NCBI GenBank assembly: GCA_965277535.1
Contig: OZ255825.1
Location: 2,604,001 to 2,668,000 of the forward strand
Reading direction: 5' to 3'
Origin: Ilyomonas sp965277535
GTDB taxonomy: Bacteria > Bacteroidota > Bacteroidia > Chitinophagales > Chitinophagaceae
Length of the DNA stretch: 64,000 bases
The notes beneath the pieces are model-generated. The model had not been told where the DNA came from. It was given only the letters and a program-made list of their open reading frames with translations, and did not search any database. Shown one piece after another: positions 1 to 7,664 of the stretch; the stretch's first letter is position 1, and every line of letters starts with the position of its first letter. Made by a program: the position numbers and the translations under genes.

Positions 1-6
1 AAAGGT

Positions 7-1077
7 ATGAAACCCAATGACAATAACGCCGGATTGCCCAATGAGAAAAGACCCTTTCGCGTGCTCATCATATCTGGTTCCAACCGGCGGCAATACAATT
101 GCCCAGGTGTTGACAGCAAGTCGAGACTGTTAATGCTTAAGATGGCAGAAGCATTGCCGCAAGACTGGGAAATCGATTATGAAGATTTAGGCAATGTGTA
201 TGGCAGGGAGAAAATTCAAAGCTGTAATGCCTGTGTTTCTACTTCAATGGCTTTATGCGTATGGCCGTGCAACTGTTACGGAAAAAACAGCAGCAAAGAG
301 CCCGATTTACTATGGAACTTAGATATGTATGCACGGCTTGATATGGCGGATGCCTGGGCGATTATAGGACCTATCAATTGGTATGCACCCAGCAGTTCTT
401 TAAAGCTGATGTTTGACAGGATGGTTTGCATGAATGGCGGAAATCCTGATGAAAAAACGATTGACCACAAGAACCCGGAAAAAGCCATGGCATTTGAACA
501 TACAGAAGAGTGGAAGGGAATGAGCATAAATCACCTGGAAGGCAGAACGGCCGCATTTTTTTGTTATGGAGATGAAGGCGGTGACGAACTTGACGGGCAA
601 GGCAAGCCAAAAATTTTATTACAGAAAAGCTATTTCGACAGCAACAAAGAACCTTTTGAAAACGAGCGCGATTCTTATGCACCGCTGGTGTGGCAATGTA
701 GGTATGGTGGCATAGAAGTGCCCGACAAGTTATGGAGCCATTGCACCACCGGGAAGAATAAAAAATACAGTGATAACCAGTCGGAAGATGCGATACAGGA
801 TGGTGCATTTATGGAATCTTTTTACAAGTGGGTAAAGAACTTTGAAGTGTTTGTAAACGAGAAAGGTAAAGTGCCGCCGGGCAAGTACAGGGCGTATGGT
901 TTTAGACCCCCAACACATGTCTGGGCAAATGTGAAGGATGGCATCCGTTATTTTAAAATGATGGTTGGTAAATCGCCGGAGGGCTCATCGCCGGAAGTGC
1001 AGGAAGAGATGGGTTTAAACAAAGACGCGACCTGGCAAACAAAGAAAGGAGAAGGAGAAAAACTAAGAGATCAATGA
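7..1077 (+). CDS. Flavodoxin-fold NAD(P)H-dependent FMN reductase family protein
   Basis: 356 aa. The N-terminal strand and phosphate loop RVLIISGSNRR (residues about 18-28) and the segment GPINWYAPSSSLKLMFDRM (about 121-139) match the FMN-binding pattern of NADPH-dependent FMN reductases and flavodoxin-like quinone reductases, where a P-x-W/Y-x-x-P...LK...DR block contacts the flavin. The protein is longer than the usual 180-250 aa; the C-terminal 130 residues carry no motif I know. The substrate is unknown. The frame is open to the window edge (two codons), but ATG at 7 gives a natural N-terminus. Its stop overlaps the next gene's start by 4 nt (ATGA), so the two are probably co-translated. 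Confidence 0.75.
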   Translation: MKPNDNNAGLPNEKRPFRVLIISGSNRRQYNCPGVDSKSRLLMLKMAEALPQDWEIDYEDLGNVYGREKIQSCNACVSTSMALCVWPCNCYGKNSSKEPDLLWNLDMYARLDMADAWAIIGPINWYAPSSSLKLMFDRMVCMNGGNPDEKTIDHKNPEKAMAFEHTEEWKGMSINHLEGRTAAFFCYGDEGGDELDGQGKPKILLQKSYFDSNKEPFENERDSYAPLVWQCRYGGIEVPDKLWSHCTTGKNKKYSDNQSEDAIQDGAFMESFYKWVKNFEVFVNEKGKVPPGKYRAYGFRPPTHVWANVKDGIRYFKMMVGKSPEGSSPEVQEEMGLNKDATWQTKKGEGEKLRDQ

Positions 1078-1928
1078 ACGATTTAATTCATCAGATATTC
1101 GACATCTACGGATTCCCTATACTCACGTCTGTGCTAGTCATAGTCTTTTTGTTGGAAACCGGTTTTAGCCTGAGGCGAAGAGTGCAGCCGCGTTTTAAAA
1201 GGATTGTGATCAATAGCCTGCTTTCGTTACCTGCGTTTGTCTTGCTAAGGTTCATGCTCATACCTGCTATAATATGGCTTGCACTGCAAAATGAAAGATG
1301 GCAATTTGGATTGAATTATTTGTACAATTTGCCCCCATGGGCAGAAAATATCATCGCTTTTATCCTGCTTGATTATGGGATTTACTGGTGGCATATCATT
1401 CTGCACCGGATGCCGTTATTGTGGCGTTTCCATTTGGTTCATCATACCGATCTGGATATGGATGTAACCACCGCTTTCCGCTTTCATTTTGGTGAAATGA
1501 TTGGCTCGCTTTTTTTTCGCGGAGCGGTTGTGTTATTGATTGGTGCATCACCATTGATTGTATTGATTTATGAAATCACTTTTGAAGCGGCAATCCAGTT
1601 TCATCATAGCAATACAAAACTACCTGTTCGCTTTGAAAGATGGCTGAATAAGCTGATTGTAACACCACGTATGCACGGCATACATCATTCTGTTATGAAA
1701 GACGAAACAGAAAGCAATTACGCTACAATATTTTTTTTCTGGGATAGGATACATCGAACAGTTAGCCTGAATATTTACAAGGATGATATTACCATTGGTA
1801 TGCCTGCTTATCAGAATGAAAATGAGTTGACGGTAAAGCATTTGCTGAAATTGCCTTTCACTAAAATAAGAGAATGGAAAGATGGAGATAGAGGCGCTGA
1901 AAGTGATAAACAGCAACTAAAAAATTAA
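1074..1928 (+). CDS. Sterol desaturase / fatty acid hydroxylase family membrane protein
   Basis: 284 aa. Histidine clusters in the order HIILHR, HLVHHTD, FHHS, HGIHHS match the eight-histidine di-iron signature of the fatty acid hydroxylase superfamily (sterol desaturases, carotenoid and lipid hydroxylases). Several hydrophobic helices lie in the N-terminal half (about residues 10-30, 45-70, 90-110) and around 165-190. It probably inserts oxygen into a lipid or isoprenoid in the inner membrane; the substrate cannot be read from sequence. The ATGA overlap with the flavodoxin-fold gene suggests that protein could act as a redox partner, which is inference. Confidence 0.8.
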   Translation: MNDLIHQIFDIYGFPILTSVLVIVFLLETGFSLRRRVQPRFKRIVINSLLSLPAFVLLRFMLIPAIIWLALQNERWQFGLNYLYNLPPWAENIIAFILLDYGIYWWHIILHRMPLLWRFHLVHHTDLDMDVTTAFRFHFGEMIGSLFFRGAVVLLIGASPLIVLIYEITFEAAIQFHHSNTKLPVRFERWLNKLIVTPRMHGIHHSVMKDETESNYATIFFFWDRIHRTVSLNIYKDDITIGMPAYQNENELTVKHLLKLPFTKIREWKDGDRGAESDKQQLKN

Positions 1929-2795
1929 GTCCTCCTTTCCTGTCGTAATCTCATGCCTATGTCTTTCTGCTCTGGAATCTCCCCATTGCCCCGGATCAAT
2001 TTCGGCTGTAATATCTGGCAAGAACGAAAAGAGGGGATAGAGCTACTGATTATTTCGACAAACAAGCACAGAAGTAACACAAAGAGCAAGCAACCGAAGG
2101 GTAACAACTGTTCGAAACTCTGCGGTTGTAGTAATCCCAACAAGGCTCGTTGATGATTTCTATTGGTAACTTCTGTTGTGGTTTTTAATTACTTTACAAT
2201 TTGAATCCGATAGCCCGCTACGACTTACTTTCCAATATGAAATTGTTATATGTCTTTTATCCTTCCGAGTTTCATAAATAATAATACCTACTTATGAATT
2301 CATCCATAAGGATTTTTACGAACACCGCAAGTGCTGCCGTTTTTTGCACAGTGCTTACAATGCTTATAATTTTTACACGCTTTACAAGCCTTGTCACCGC
2401 TGCAGGTAACTTTTGTGCCTTTGGCAACATAAAGTGGATGAGCCGCAAACGTGAAAAGAACCGCAGACAGAATGGACTCCTACCTACTCCGTCATCTTGC
2501 AGGTAAGAGCCTGTTCCCTTTTAGATCGGGTGAGTGCGCCATTCCCATTGGACGTAAAAATGATAACAATTCAATCGGAATGATTCACTACCAGCTACAA
2601 ATAATACCGGTTGCATAACATTTAATTACCTCTTGCATAGGAAAAAGCATCCTTTCAGTACAATTTATGATGTAACTATGGGACTGGGTTGACACCTGCT
2701 GTTATAAAAACCGGAAGTGTTCAAATATGATTTTGCATTGAGCAAGGTAGATCAACTGGCACTCAACAAACTGCGAAAGTCAAACATACACTGAT
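1929..2795. other. Gene-poor stretch of about 870 bp
   Basis: No convincing gene. Short open frames on both strands have composition unlike a conserved protein. The only suggestive item is a 28-codon open frame at 2708-2794, in the frame reading KPEVFKYDFALSKVDQL and ending LRKSNIH-stop, whose stop is one base before the next start codon. It looks like the tail of a lost gene. The stretch may be a scar of mobile-element activity, but I see no terminal repeats. Confidence 0.4.
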
Positions 2796-3365
2796 ATGGA
2801 TGAATTGCTTCAATTGTTGCACTCAATCGCACCTCTGTCAGAAGGGTTACAATCGCATCTGGAAAATAAGTTGCAACGCCATACCTTCAAGAAACGAGGC
2901 TACCTCTTGCAAGCTGGCCAGGTAAGCAACTCCATTCATTTCATTGAAACCGGCCTCGCAAGGTGCTTTTATGATAATGGAACACAGGAAATCAATATCT
3001 GGTTCATGGATGCCGGAAATGTTATTATCTCGGTTGAGAGCTTTCTTCGGCAAGTTAAAGGCTATCAATACATCCAGGCAATCGACGAATGTATAACCTG
3101 GTCAATTAGCTATGCGGAGTTAGAAAGTGTTTACCAACGTTTTCCCGAATTCAACTTTCACCGGGCAGTTCTGCTTGAAAAGTATTATGTAGAGAGTGAA
3201 AGGAGGCAGCGTATTCTTTCACTAAATACAGCAGTTGAAAGGTATGCACTACTTATGGAAACGCAACCTCAGATTACATTGCAATTGCCGGCAAAATATA
3301 TAGCCAGTTACCTGAATATTGATGAGATCTATTTCAGTCGCATCAAAGCGAAGTTTGCCAGTTAA
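2796..3365 (+). CDS. Crp/Fnr family transcriptional regulator
   Basis: 189 aa. The N-terminal 120 residues have the cyclic-nucleotide-binding beta-barrel pattern (LLQAGQVSNSIHFIETGLARCFY at 36-58, cut here by description only). The C-terminal part (ERYALLMETQPQ, then LPAKYIASYLNIDEIYFSRIKAKF) is the winged-helix DNA-binding region seen in short Bacteroidota Crp/Fnr proteins, with YIASYLNI as the recognition-helix entry. There is no cysteine pattern typical of a Fe-S Fnr. The start ATG lies one base after the stop of an upstream 28-codon frame. No operon partner follows: the next gene starts 92 bp downstream. Confidence 0.85.
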   Translation: MDELLQLLHSIAPLSEGLQSHLENKLQRHTFKKRGYLLQAGQVSNSIHFIETGLARCFYDNGTQEINIWFMDAGNVIISVESFLRQVKGYQYIQAIDECITWSISYAELESVYQRFPEFNFHRAVLLEKYYVESERRQRILSLNTAVERYALLMETQPQITLQLPAKYIASYLNIDEIYFSRIKAKFAS

Positions 3366-3457
3366 AATATTCTGATTTTCCGACTCAATTTCTTCTGATT
3401 TGCCAATATATCTTTCACATACTCCTTTCTAATTTTACATCATCAAAGAAGATAACC

Positions 3458-4759
3458 ATGAAACATTTTCTCGTAGTAGCATCTATTATTTTATTTCTTT
3501 TTTCCTGTAAAAAAGAACACAACGCGCCAATAGATTCTATTGTTGATCAAAACCTCTCGTTCTTTCAAACGGTAAAAACACAATTGAAAGACAGCCTTTC
3601 TACAAGTGATTATGCTTGCATTGATACAAATAAGTTGTATAAAAGTAAGGATGCGCAAACCAAGGGCTGTTTTGTAAGGATTGGCTTGCTCAACAAAGAA
3701 ATGTCCACCGATTTTGTCCTACTCAAAACGGATACAGCAGGTAATATCAAAGTGGGTAAAATTGTTCATATTGATAAAGAAAGCGGGAATGGAACGAAAA
3801 CAAGATTTGGAGGTCGCTTTGCCATTGCATCTTTGGACAGACTGCATACACGATTAAAAACAATCATGAATGGAAAGTTTAAATCTATTGGCGCCGGAAT
3901 GGATTTAATGGAAGCGGAAGCACCCATTGGTGAACAAACACTACCGGATTGCGTGATTACCTGTTACTCAATGGATGGCAATGATGAAGGAGACTGGTAT
4001 TGGTATGAGGGATTTTACGATGATGGAGGAGGGGGAGGAGGAGGAAGCTACACTTATGGCTATTCCGGCGGCGGGAGCAGCGGCAGCAACACTGACGAGA
4101 CAATTCAAATCGAAATAGAGCCGGACGATAATGACCCTATCAACATTCAGGACTATCTCAAATGTTTCAGCACCATTTCTAATGTCGGCGCATCTTTTCA
4201 GATTACCATCTTTTCAGACATACCTGTTAATGGTGATCCAACACAGATCTTTGACTGGAGCACAAGGTCCCCGGGGCATAGTTTTGTTCAATTGAGGAAG
4301 GTTAACGGGAGTGAAAGCATACAACAAAATATCGGCTTCTATCCGGAAAATGGCTGGAAAGCTGCTTCCAATGCAAATATGGCTAGCAAAGTTGTTGATA
4401 ACGCTGGTCATGAATTCAATGCTTCACTTTCTCTTACTATTAATGGTAATCAGTTTGAAGCTGCATTAAACAAATTGCAAGCGATATCTGACTATGATTA
4501 TAACATCACCTCATGGAACTGTACTGATTTTGCACTGAGTGTTTTTAACGCAGCCAGCCAACAACCACTTTCTATTCCGAAGTTTGCTATACCAACGTCT
4601 GAATATCCCCTGCCATCCACCTTTGCTTTATCCAGTACACCACAAGGACTGTATGAAGCCATTCAGTCATTGCAAGCCGCTCACAACACTTCACTTGGTA
4701 CTACTGATATTCCAGGCATATGTGGTTATGTAGGAGAAAGTCATGGCAGTTGCAAATAA
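3458..4759 (+). CDS. Lipoprotein with Gly-rich linker and a possible permuted papain-like (NlpC/P60-type) domain
   Basis: 433 aa. Signal peptide with lipobox LFSC (Cys17), so it is probably a membrane-anchored lipoprotein. Residues about 190-205 form a poly-Gly/Tyr/Ser linker, followed by an acidic run. The C-terminal 210 residues contain PGHSFVQL (His about 275) and, later, SWNCTDFALSVFNA (Cys about 353). A His preceding an NC-x-x-F/A Cys motif is the order found in circularly permuted NlpC/P60 families (LRAT-like, YiiX-like). That assignment is inference from the motif order; the function is unknown. The adjacent small membrane gene begins at or just after its stop. Confidence 0.6.
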   Translation: MKHFLVVASIILFLFSCKKEHNAPIDSIVDQNLSFFQTVKTQLKDSLSTSDYACIDTNKLYKSKDAQTKGCFVRIGLLNKEMSTDFVLLKTDTAGNIKVGKIVHIDKESGNGTKTRFGGRFAIASLDRLHTRLKTIMNGKFKSIGAGMDLMEAEAPIGEQTLPDCVITCYSMDGNDEGDWYWYEGFYDDGGGGGGGSYTYGYSGGGSSGSNTDETIQIEIEPDDNDPINIQDYLKCFSTISNVGASFQITIFSDIPVNGDPTQIFDWSTRSPGHSFVQLRKVNGSESIQQNIGFYPENGWKAASNANMASKVVDNAGHEFNASLSLTINGNQFEAALNKLQAISDYDYNITSWNCTDFALSVFNAASQQPLSIPKFAIPTSEYPLPSTFALSSTPQGLYEAIQSLQAAHNTSLGTTDIPGICGYVGESHGSCK

Positions 4760-4778
4760 CCTCTTTAAATTTACTTGT

Positions 4779-5195
4779 ATGCAAACAATAAATCGTTTCT
4801 TGATACATCCGGTAACCATTTGCCTGCTCTTTTGCTGCCTGATTATCAGTGGCGAATCAACAGGAGGCTTCTACATACTTTATTTACTAATTGGGTTACC
4901 ACATGGAGTATTGCATTCTCTCTTAGGAACAGCGGGTGTTGTTGTTCTTATCCTATCGCTCTACTTTAAAAAGTCGTCAGTAGTGGCATCGTTAGGGCTG
5001 GTTGCTTCAGGTTGTTTTCTCCTTTCTCTCATACGATTTTTTACTCAGCGGGGAGCCAGTTATAATTATGCAACGTTCAGACAGTTTGTTCCACTTGCAA
5101 TACTAATTGTTTTTCTACTATGTCTTCTGCTATTCATCTTCAAACAACTTGAATTACTGAAACTAAGAAAGAGTCGATCTGTATCGGCTGTATAA
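4779..5195 (+). CDS. Small hydrophobic membrane protein, unknown function
   Basis: 138 aa from ATG 4779. An upstream ATG at 4743 would overlap the lipoprotein gene by 17 nt and add 12 polar residues, so I prefer 4779. About four membrane-spanning segments (residues 6-25, 30-60, 70-90, 105-130) and a basic C-terminus. I do not recognise a family. Tight placement after the lipoprotein gene suggests they are co-transcribed, so it could be an accessory or immunity-like partner, but nothing in the sequence proves this. Confidence 0.55.
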   Translation: MQTINRFLIHPVTICLLFCCLIISGESTGGFYILYLLIGLPHGVLHSLLGTAGVVVLILSLYFKKSSVVASLGLVASGCFLLSLIRFFTQRGASYNYATFRQFVPLAILIVFLLCLLLFIFKQLELLKLRKSRSVSAV

Positions 5196-5398
5196 AGCCG
5201 GATTGAGTTATAATATTGTAAAGTTGGAAAATGGTGAGCGATAAACATATCATTGACTAGGGCGACCCATGCCCTGATCGTAAGTGTAGGCGTATTCATC
5301 TATTACGCGGCCAATGCACATATTTTTTTGAAACAGTTCAATATCTCCACTTTTTTTCATTGAAAGCACTTTGATTTGACTTACATAAGACCTTACTT

Positions 5399-6274
5399 AT
5401 GCTACCATTATCAACTATCACTGACACGCCTCCACAATGGAGAGACCTATACCAGGAAATGGAGGACAAGTTAGCCGTAATACACGAAGAAACAAAAGAC
5501 CGCTTGACGATGATTCGTCTCTCGTTAGCTGTGTGCAGGACAGCAGTTGAATTATTAAAGAACAATATCAACAGTTATATTTTCCACTCGGTAAAAGAAG
5601 AAATTTATTTTTTTAAAGAAGTAAAGCCTGCCTACTACAGCCACCTTATTTATTACCTCAAGCTATTCAATATAGAATCCGGGCGCCCTGCGGGAAACAA
5701 CCAGTTATGGGAAACATACCTGAACAGAATACAGGAAAGACTACAATATTTTTTTGACAACAACATGGACTTCTACCGGTATTACCGGTCAGGCGATACT
5801 TACCTGGATGACCAATATTTCAGGCGTGGTAGACAAGAGGTTTATTTGAAACTGGACGACTATTATTTCAGCTACGATGCCTCCTTTTCAACCTGCCAGG
5901 ATCTGAAAATAGCCAAGATATTAGCTAACCAAAAGCTGTTTACTTATGTATCAAGATGCCTTTTCCAAATCAGTTCCGGAGAAACAACAGAAGCTGATGT
6001 ACCCGCTTCCTCTGACATAAACTGGACAGCCACTAAAGCCGGATTGATAGAGTTACTTTATGCACTTCAATCAGCAGGCGTATTCAACAATGGTGCATCC
6101 GACCTTAAACAGTTGGCAAGTTACTTTGAGCAAACTTTCAATATCGAACTTGGCAATTACTATCATGTATTTCAGGAAATCAGGCTTCGCAAGAAGAATC
6201 GTACAAGTTTCTTGAATCAGTTAAAAGAACGGCTTATAAAACGGATGGACGAAGCCGATGAAAACGGAAGATAA
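5399..6274 (+). CDS. RteC family regulatory protein
   Basis: 291 aa. The region EEIYFFKEVKPAYYSHLIYY (about residues 66-85), followed by FNIESGRPAG, is the hallmark of RteC, the winged-helix activator that in CTnDOT switches on the excision operon. The C-terminal half includes GLIELLYALQSAGVFNNG, another segment conserved in this family. In CTnDOT RteC acts under RteA/RteB; no such two-component pair is seen here, so its own control is unknown. It stands alone upstream of the tra genes on the same strand. Confidence 0.85.
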   Translation: MLPLSTITDTPPQWRDLYQEMEDKLAVIHEETKDRLTMIRLSLAVCRTAVELLKNNINSYIFHSVKEEIYFFKEVKPAYYSHLIYYLKLFNIESGRPAGNNQLWETYLNRIQERLQYFFDNNMDFYRYYRSGDTYLDDQYFRRGRQEVYLKLDDYYFSYDASFSTCQDLKIAKILANQKLFTYVSRCLFQISSGETTEADVPASSDINWTATKAGLIELLYALQSAGVFNNGASDLKQLASYFEQTFNIELGNYYHVFQEIRLRKKNRTSFLNQLKERLIKRMDEADENGR

Positions 6275-6436
6275 TACGCCAGATTGAAGTAGGAAAATAA
6301 TATATAACCTCCTACTATCCAACGCTCTAAAATTTATTTTTCCTGACTCGGGAGTAACTATTGAAAAAACGTTTTCGCTTCTCTTCAAGTTTGTGTCGTG
6401 AAAGCAATTGTTCACATCAACACAAAAAAGGCGTTT

Positions 6437-6862
6437 ATGTTTCACCCTGTATCGTGGCAAACTTACTTCATTGCCTTCGCAATTGTTGCCGGTCTCTATT
6501 ACATAGTAGTTATCGTTCTGCTCTTTCGAAAAGGATTCAAAAATACAATGGGAAGGCTCCGCAACACCGGAAGCGCGGCGAACAAAAAGGCTTCAGCAAT
6601 GAATACGGAAACTAAAGCTACTGATGACTACTCTATCTATCAGTCCCTGCGCGATGACATCACTGCTTTCATGGAAGGGGCCGAACCGGAGATGTTTAAA
6701 TCGGACATCTTGTTCTCATTGGCGTCCATCATAAAAAAGCATTCCGCTCTTACAGACGAACGCTTTCAGCAAGCCTTGAACAAGGAAATCAGAAGAATGT
6801 GCCAGCAGAAATACAATGACGGTATCGAAGAAGAAGAATTATTGGTTCTGTGGCAGGTATAA
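6437..6862 (+). CDS. Conjugation-associated single-pass membrane protein
   Basis: 141 aa from ATG 6437. The frame extends to a GTG at 6398, but the added residues are polar and the N-terminus MFHPVSWQTYF fits a small membrane protein directly followed by its helix (about residues 8-28). After the helix comes a polar cytoplasmic part with YSIYQSLRDDITAFM and a conserved-looking acidic tail. Proteins of this type occur just before the traE gene in Chitinophaga-like conjugative elements. The exact function is unknown. Confidence 0.65.
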   Translation: MFHPVSWQTYFIAFAIVAGLYYIVVIVLLFRKGFKNTMGRLRNTGSAANKKASAMNTETKATDDYSIYQSLRDDITAFMEGAEPEMFKSDILFSLASIIKKHSALTDERFQQALNKEIRRMCQQKYNDGIEEEELLVLWQV

Positions 6863-6964
6863 AAATTTATGTCCCATGCAAAAGAAGTGGATAAGTGTGA
6901 GAAAGGATAGGATTGCATGGGACTCTTTTGATAATTAAAATTCTAAATAAAGAGGAGGTTGGAC

Positions 6965-7291
6965 ATGAGTGGAAAGAAAATGAAAAAGAGCGCGAAGGCA
7001 TTGGGATTTGTTTTAGGAATGTTTTGTTTATTGGAAGCGCATCAACTGCTGGCACAAAATGGTAACGCCGGCATAGACCAGGCGACATCACAGGTAAAAA
7101 GTTATTTCGATTCAGGGTGCAACCTGATGTATGCCATTGGGGCAGTTACAGGGATCATCGGGGCGGTGAAGGTGTATCAGAAGTGGAATAGCGGCGACCA
7201 CGATACAGGCAAGGTGGCTGCAGCTTGGTTTGGTTCCTGTGTATTCCTGGTAATCGTAGCCACAGTGCTGAAATCATTTTTTGGATTGTAA
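6965..7291 (+). CDS. traE: Conjugative transposon protein TraE (DUF4134 family)
   Basis: 108 aa. ATG 6965 is preceded at 6-nt spacing by AGGAGG (6953-6958), a clear ribosome site, so it is preferred over the TTG at 6959. Signal peptide, then two transmembrane helices (YAIGAVTGIIGAVKVYQKW and FGSCVFLVIVATVLKSF) that define DUF4134/TraE, a small VirB2/VirB3-like inner-membrane component of the Bacteroidota mating apparatus. First of the core tra genes; traF follows after 28 nt. Confidence 0.9.
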   Translation: MSGKKMKKSAKALGFVLGMFCLLEAHQLLAQNGNAGIDQATSQVKSYFDSGCNLMYAIGAVTGIIGAVKVYQKWNSGDHDTGKVAAAWFGSCVFLVIVATVLKSFFGL

Positions 7292-7319
7292 ACAAAAGGA
7301 CACTACCCAACGGGAAGTT

Positions 7320-7664
7320 ATGGCAAACAGTGTGTATAAAATCAACAAAGGCATCAACAAGCCCATTGAATTCAAAGGTATCAAGGCCCAATACCTGTGG
7401 TATCTGGGTGGCGGTCTTGTCATGCTCCTGATTCTGTTTGCAGCCATGTACCTTTTGGGTGCCAACACGTATGCAACGCTTATTATCGTAGTAAATTTCG
7501 GAATCACACTATTTGTTCAGGTGAGGAGATTGAGCAACAAATATGGGGAGCATGGCATGATGAAGGCAGCCGCGCGCAGGGCCCTGCCACAGGTAGTGAA
7601 GTGCCGGTCGCGAAAAATTAGCGGATTTGCCTTAATCAAGAAGCGTAAGGGAGGTAAGGTATGA
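7320..7664 (+). CDS. traF: Conjugative transposon protein TraF (DUF4133 family)
   Basis: 114 aa. ATG 7320 (MANSVYKINKGINKP) is the family N-terminus; the frame is open further upstream but would overlap traE. KPIEFKGIKAQYLWYLGGG is followed by two membrane helices (LVMLLILFAAMYLLG and YATLIIVVNFGITLFV), then a basic C-terminus. It is the VirB3-like inner-membrane partner of the TraG ATPase. Its stop overlaps the traG start by 4 nt (ATGA at 7661-7664), which implies coupled translation. Confidence 0.9.
   Translation: MANSVYKINKGINKPIEFKGIKAQYLWYLGGGLVMLLILFAAMYLLGANTYATLIIVVNFGITLFVQVRRLSNKYGEHGMMKAAARRALPQVVKCRSRKISGFALIKKRKGGKV

Noticed and set aside
1953..2153. 66-codon plus-strand frame after the hydroxylase gene
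   Set aside because: No similarity to a protein I recognise, atypical Cys/Asn/Lys composition and no ribosome site. The TTCGAAACTCTG text near 2110 recalls tRNA T-arm text but does not form a tRNA or a copy of the tRNA-Lys end.
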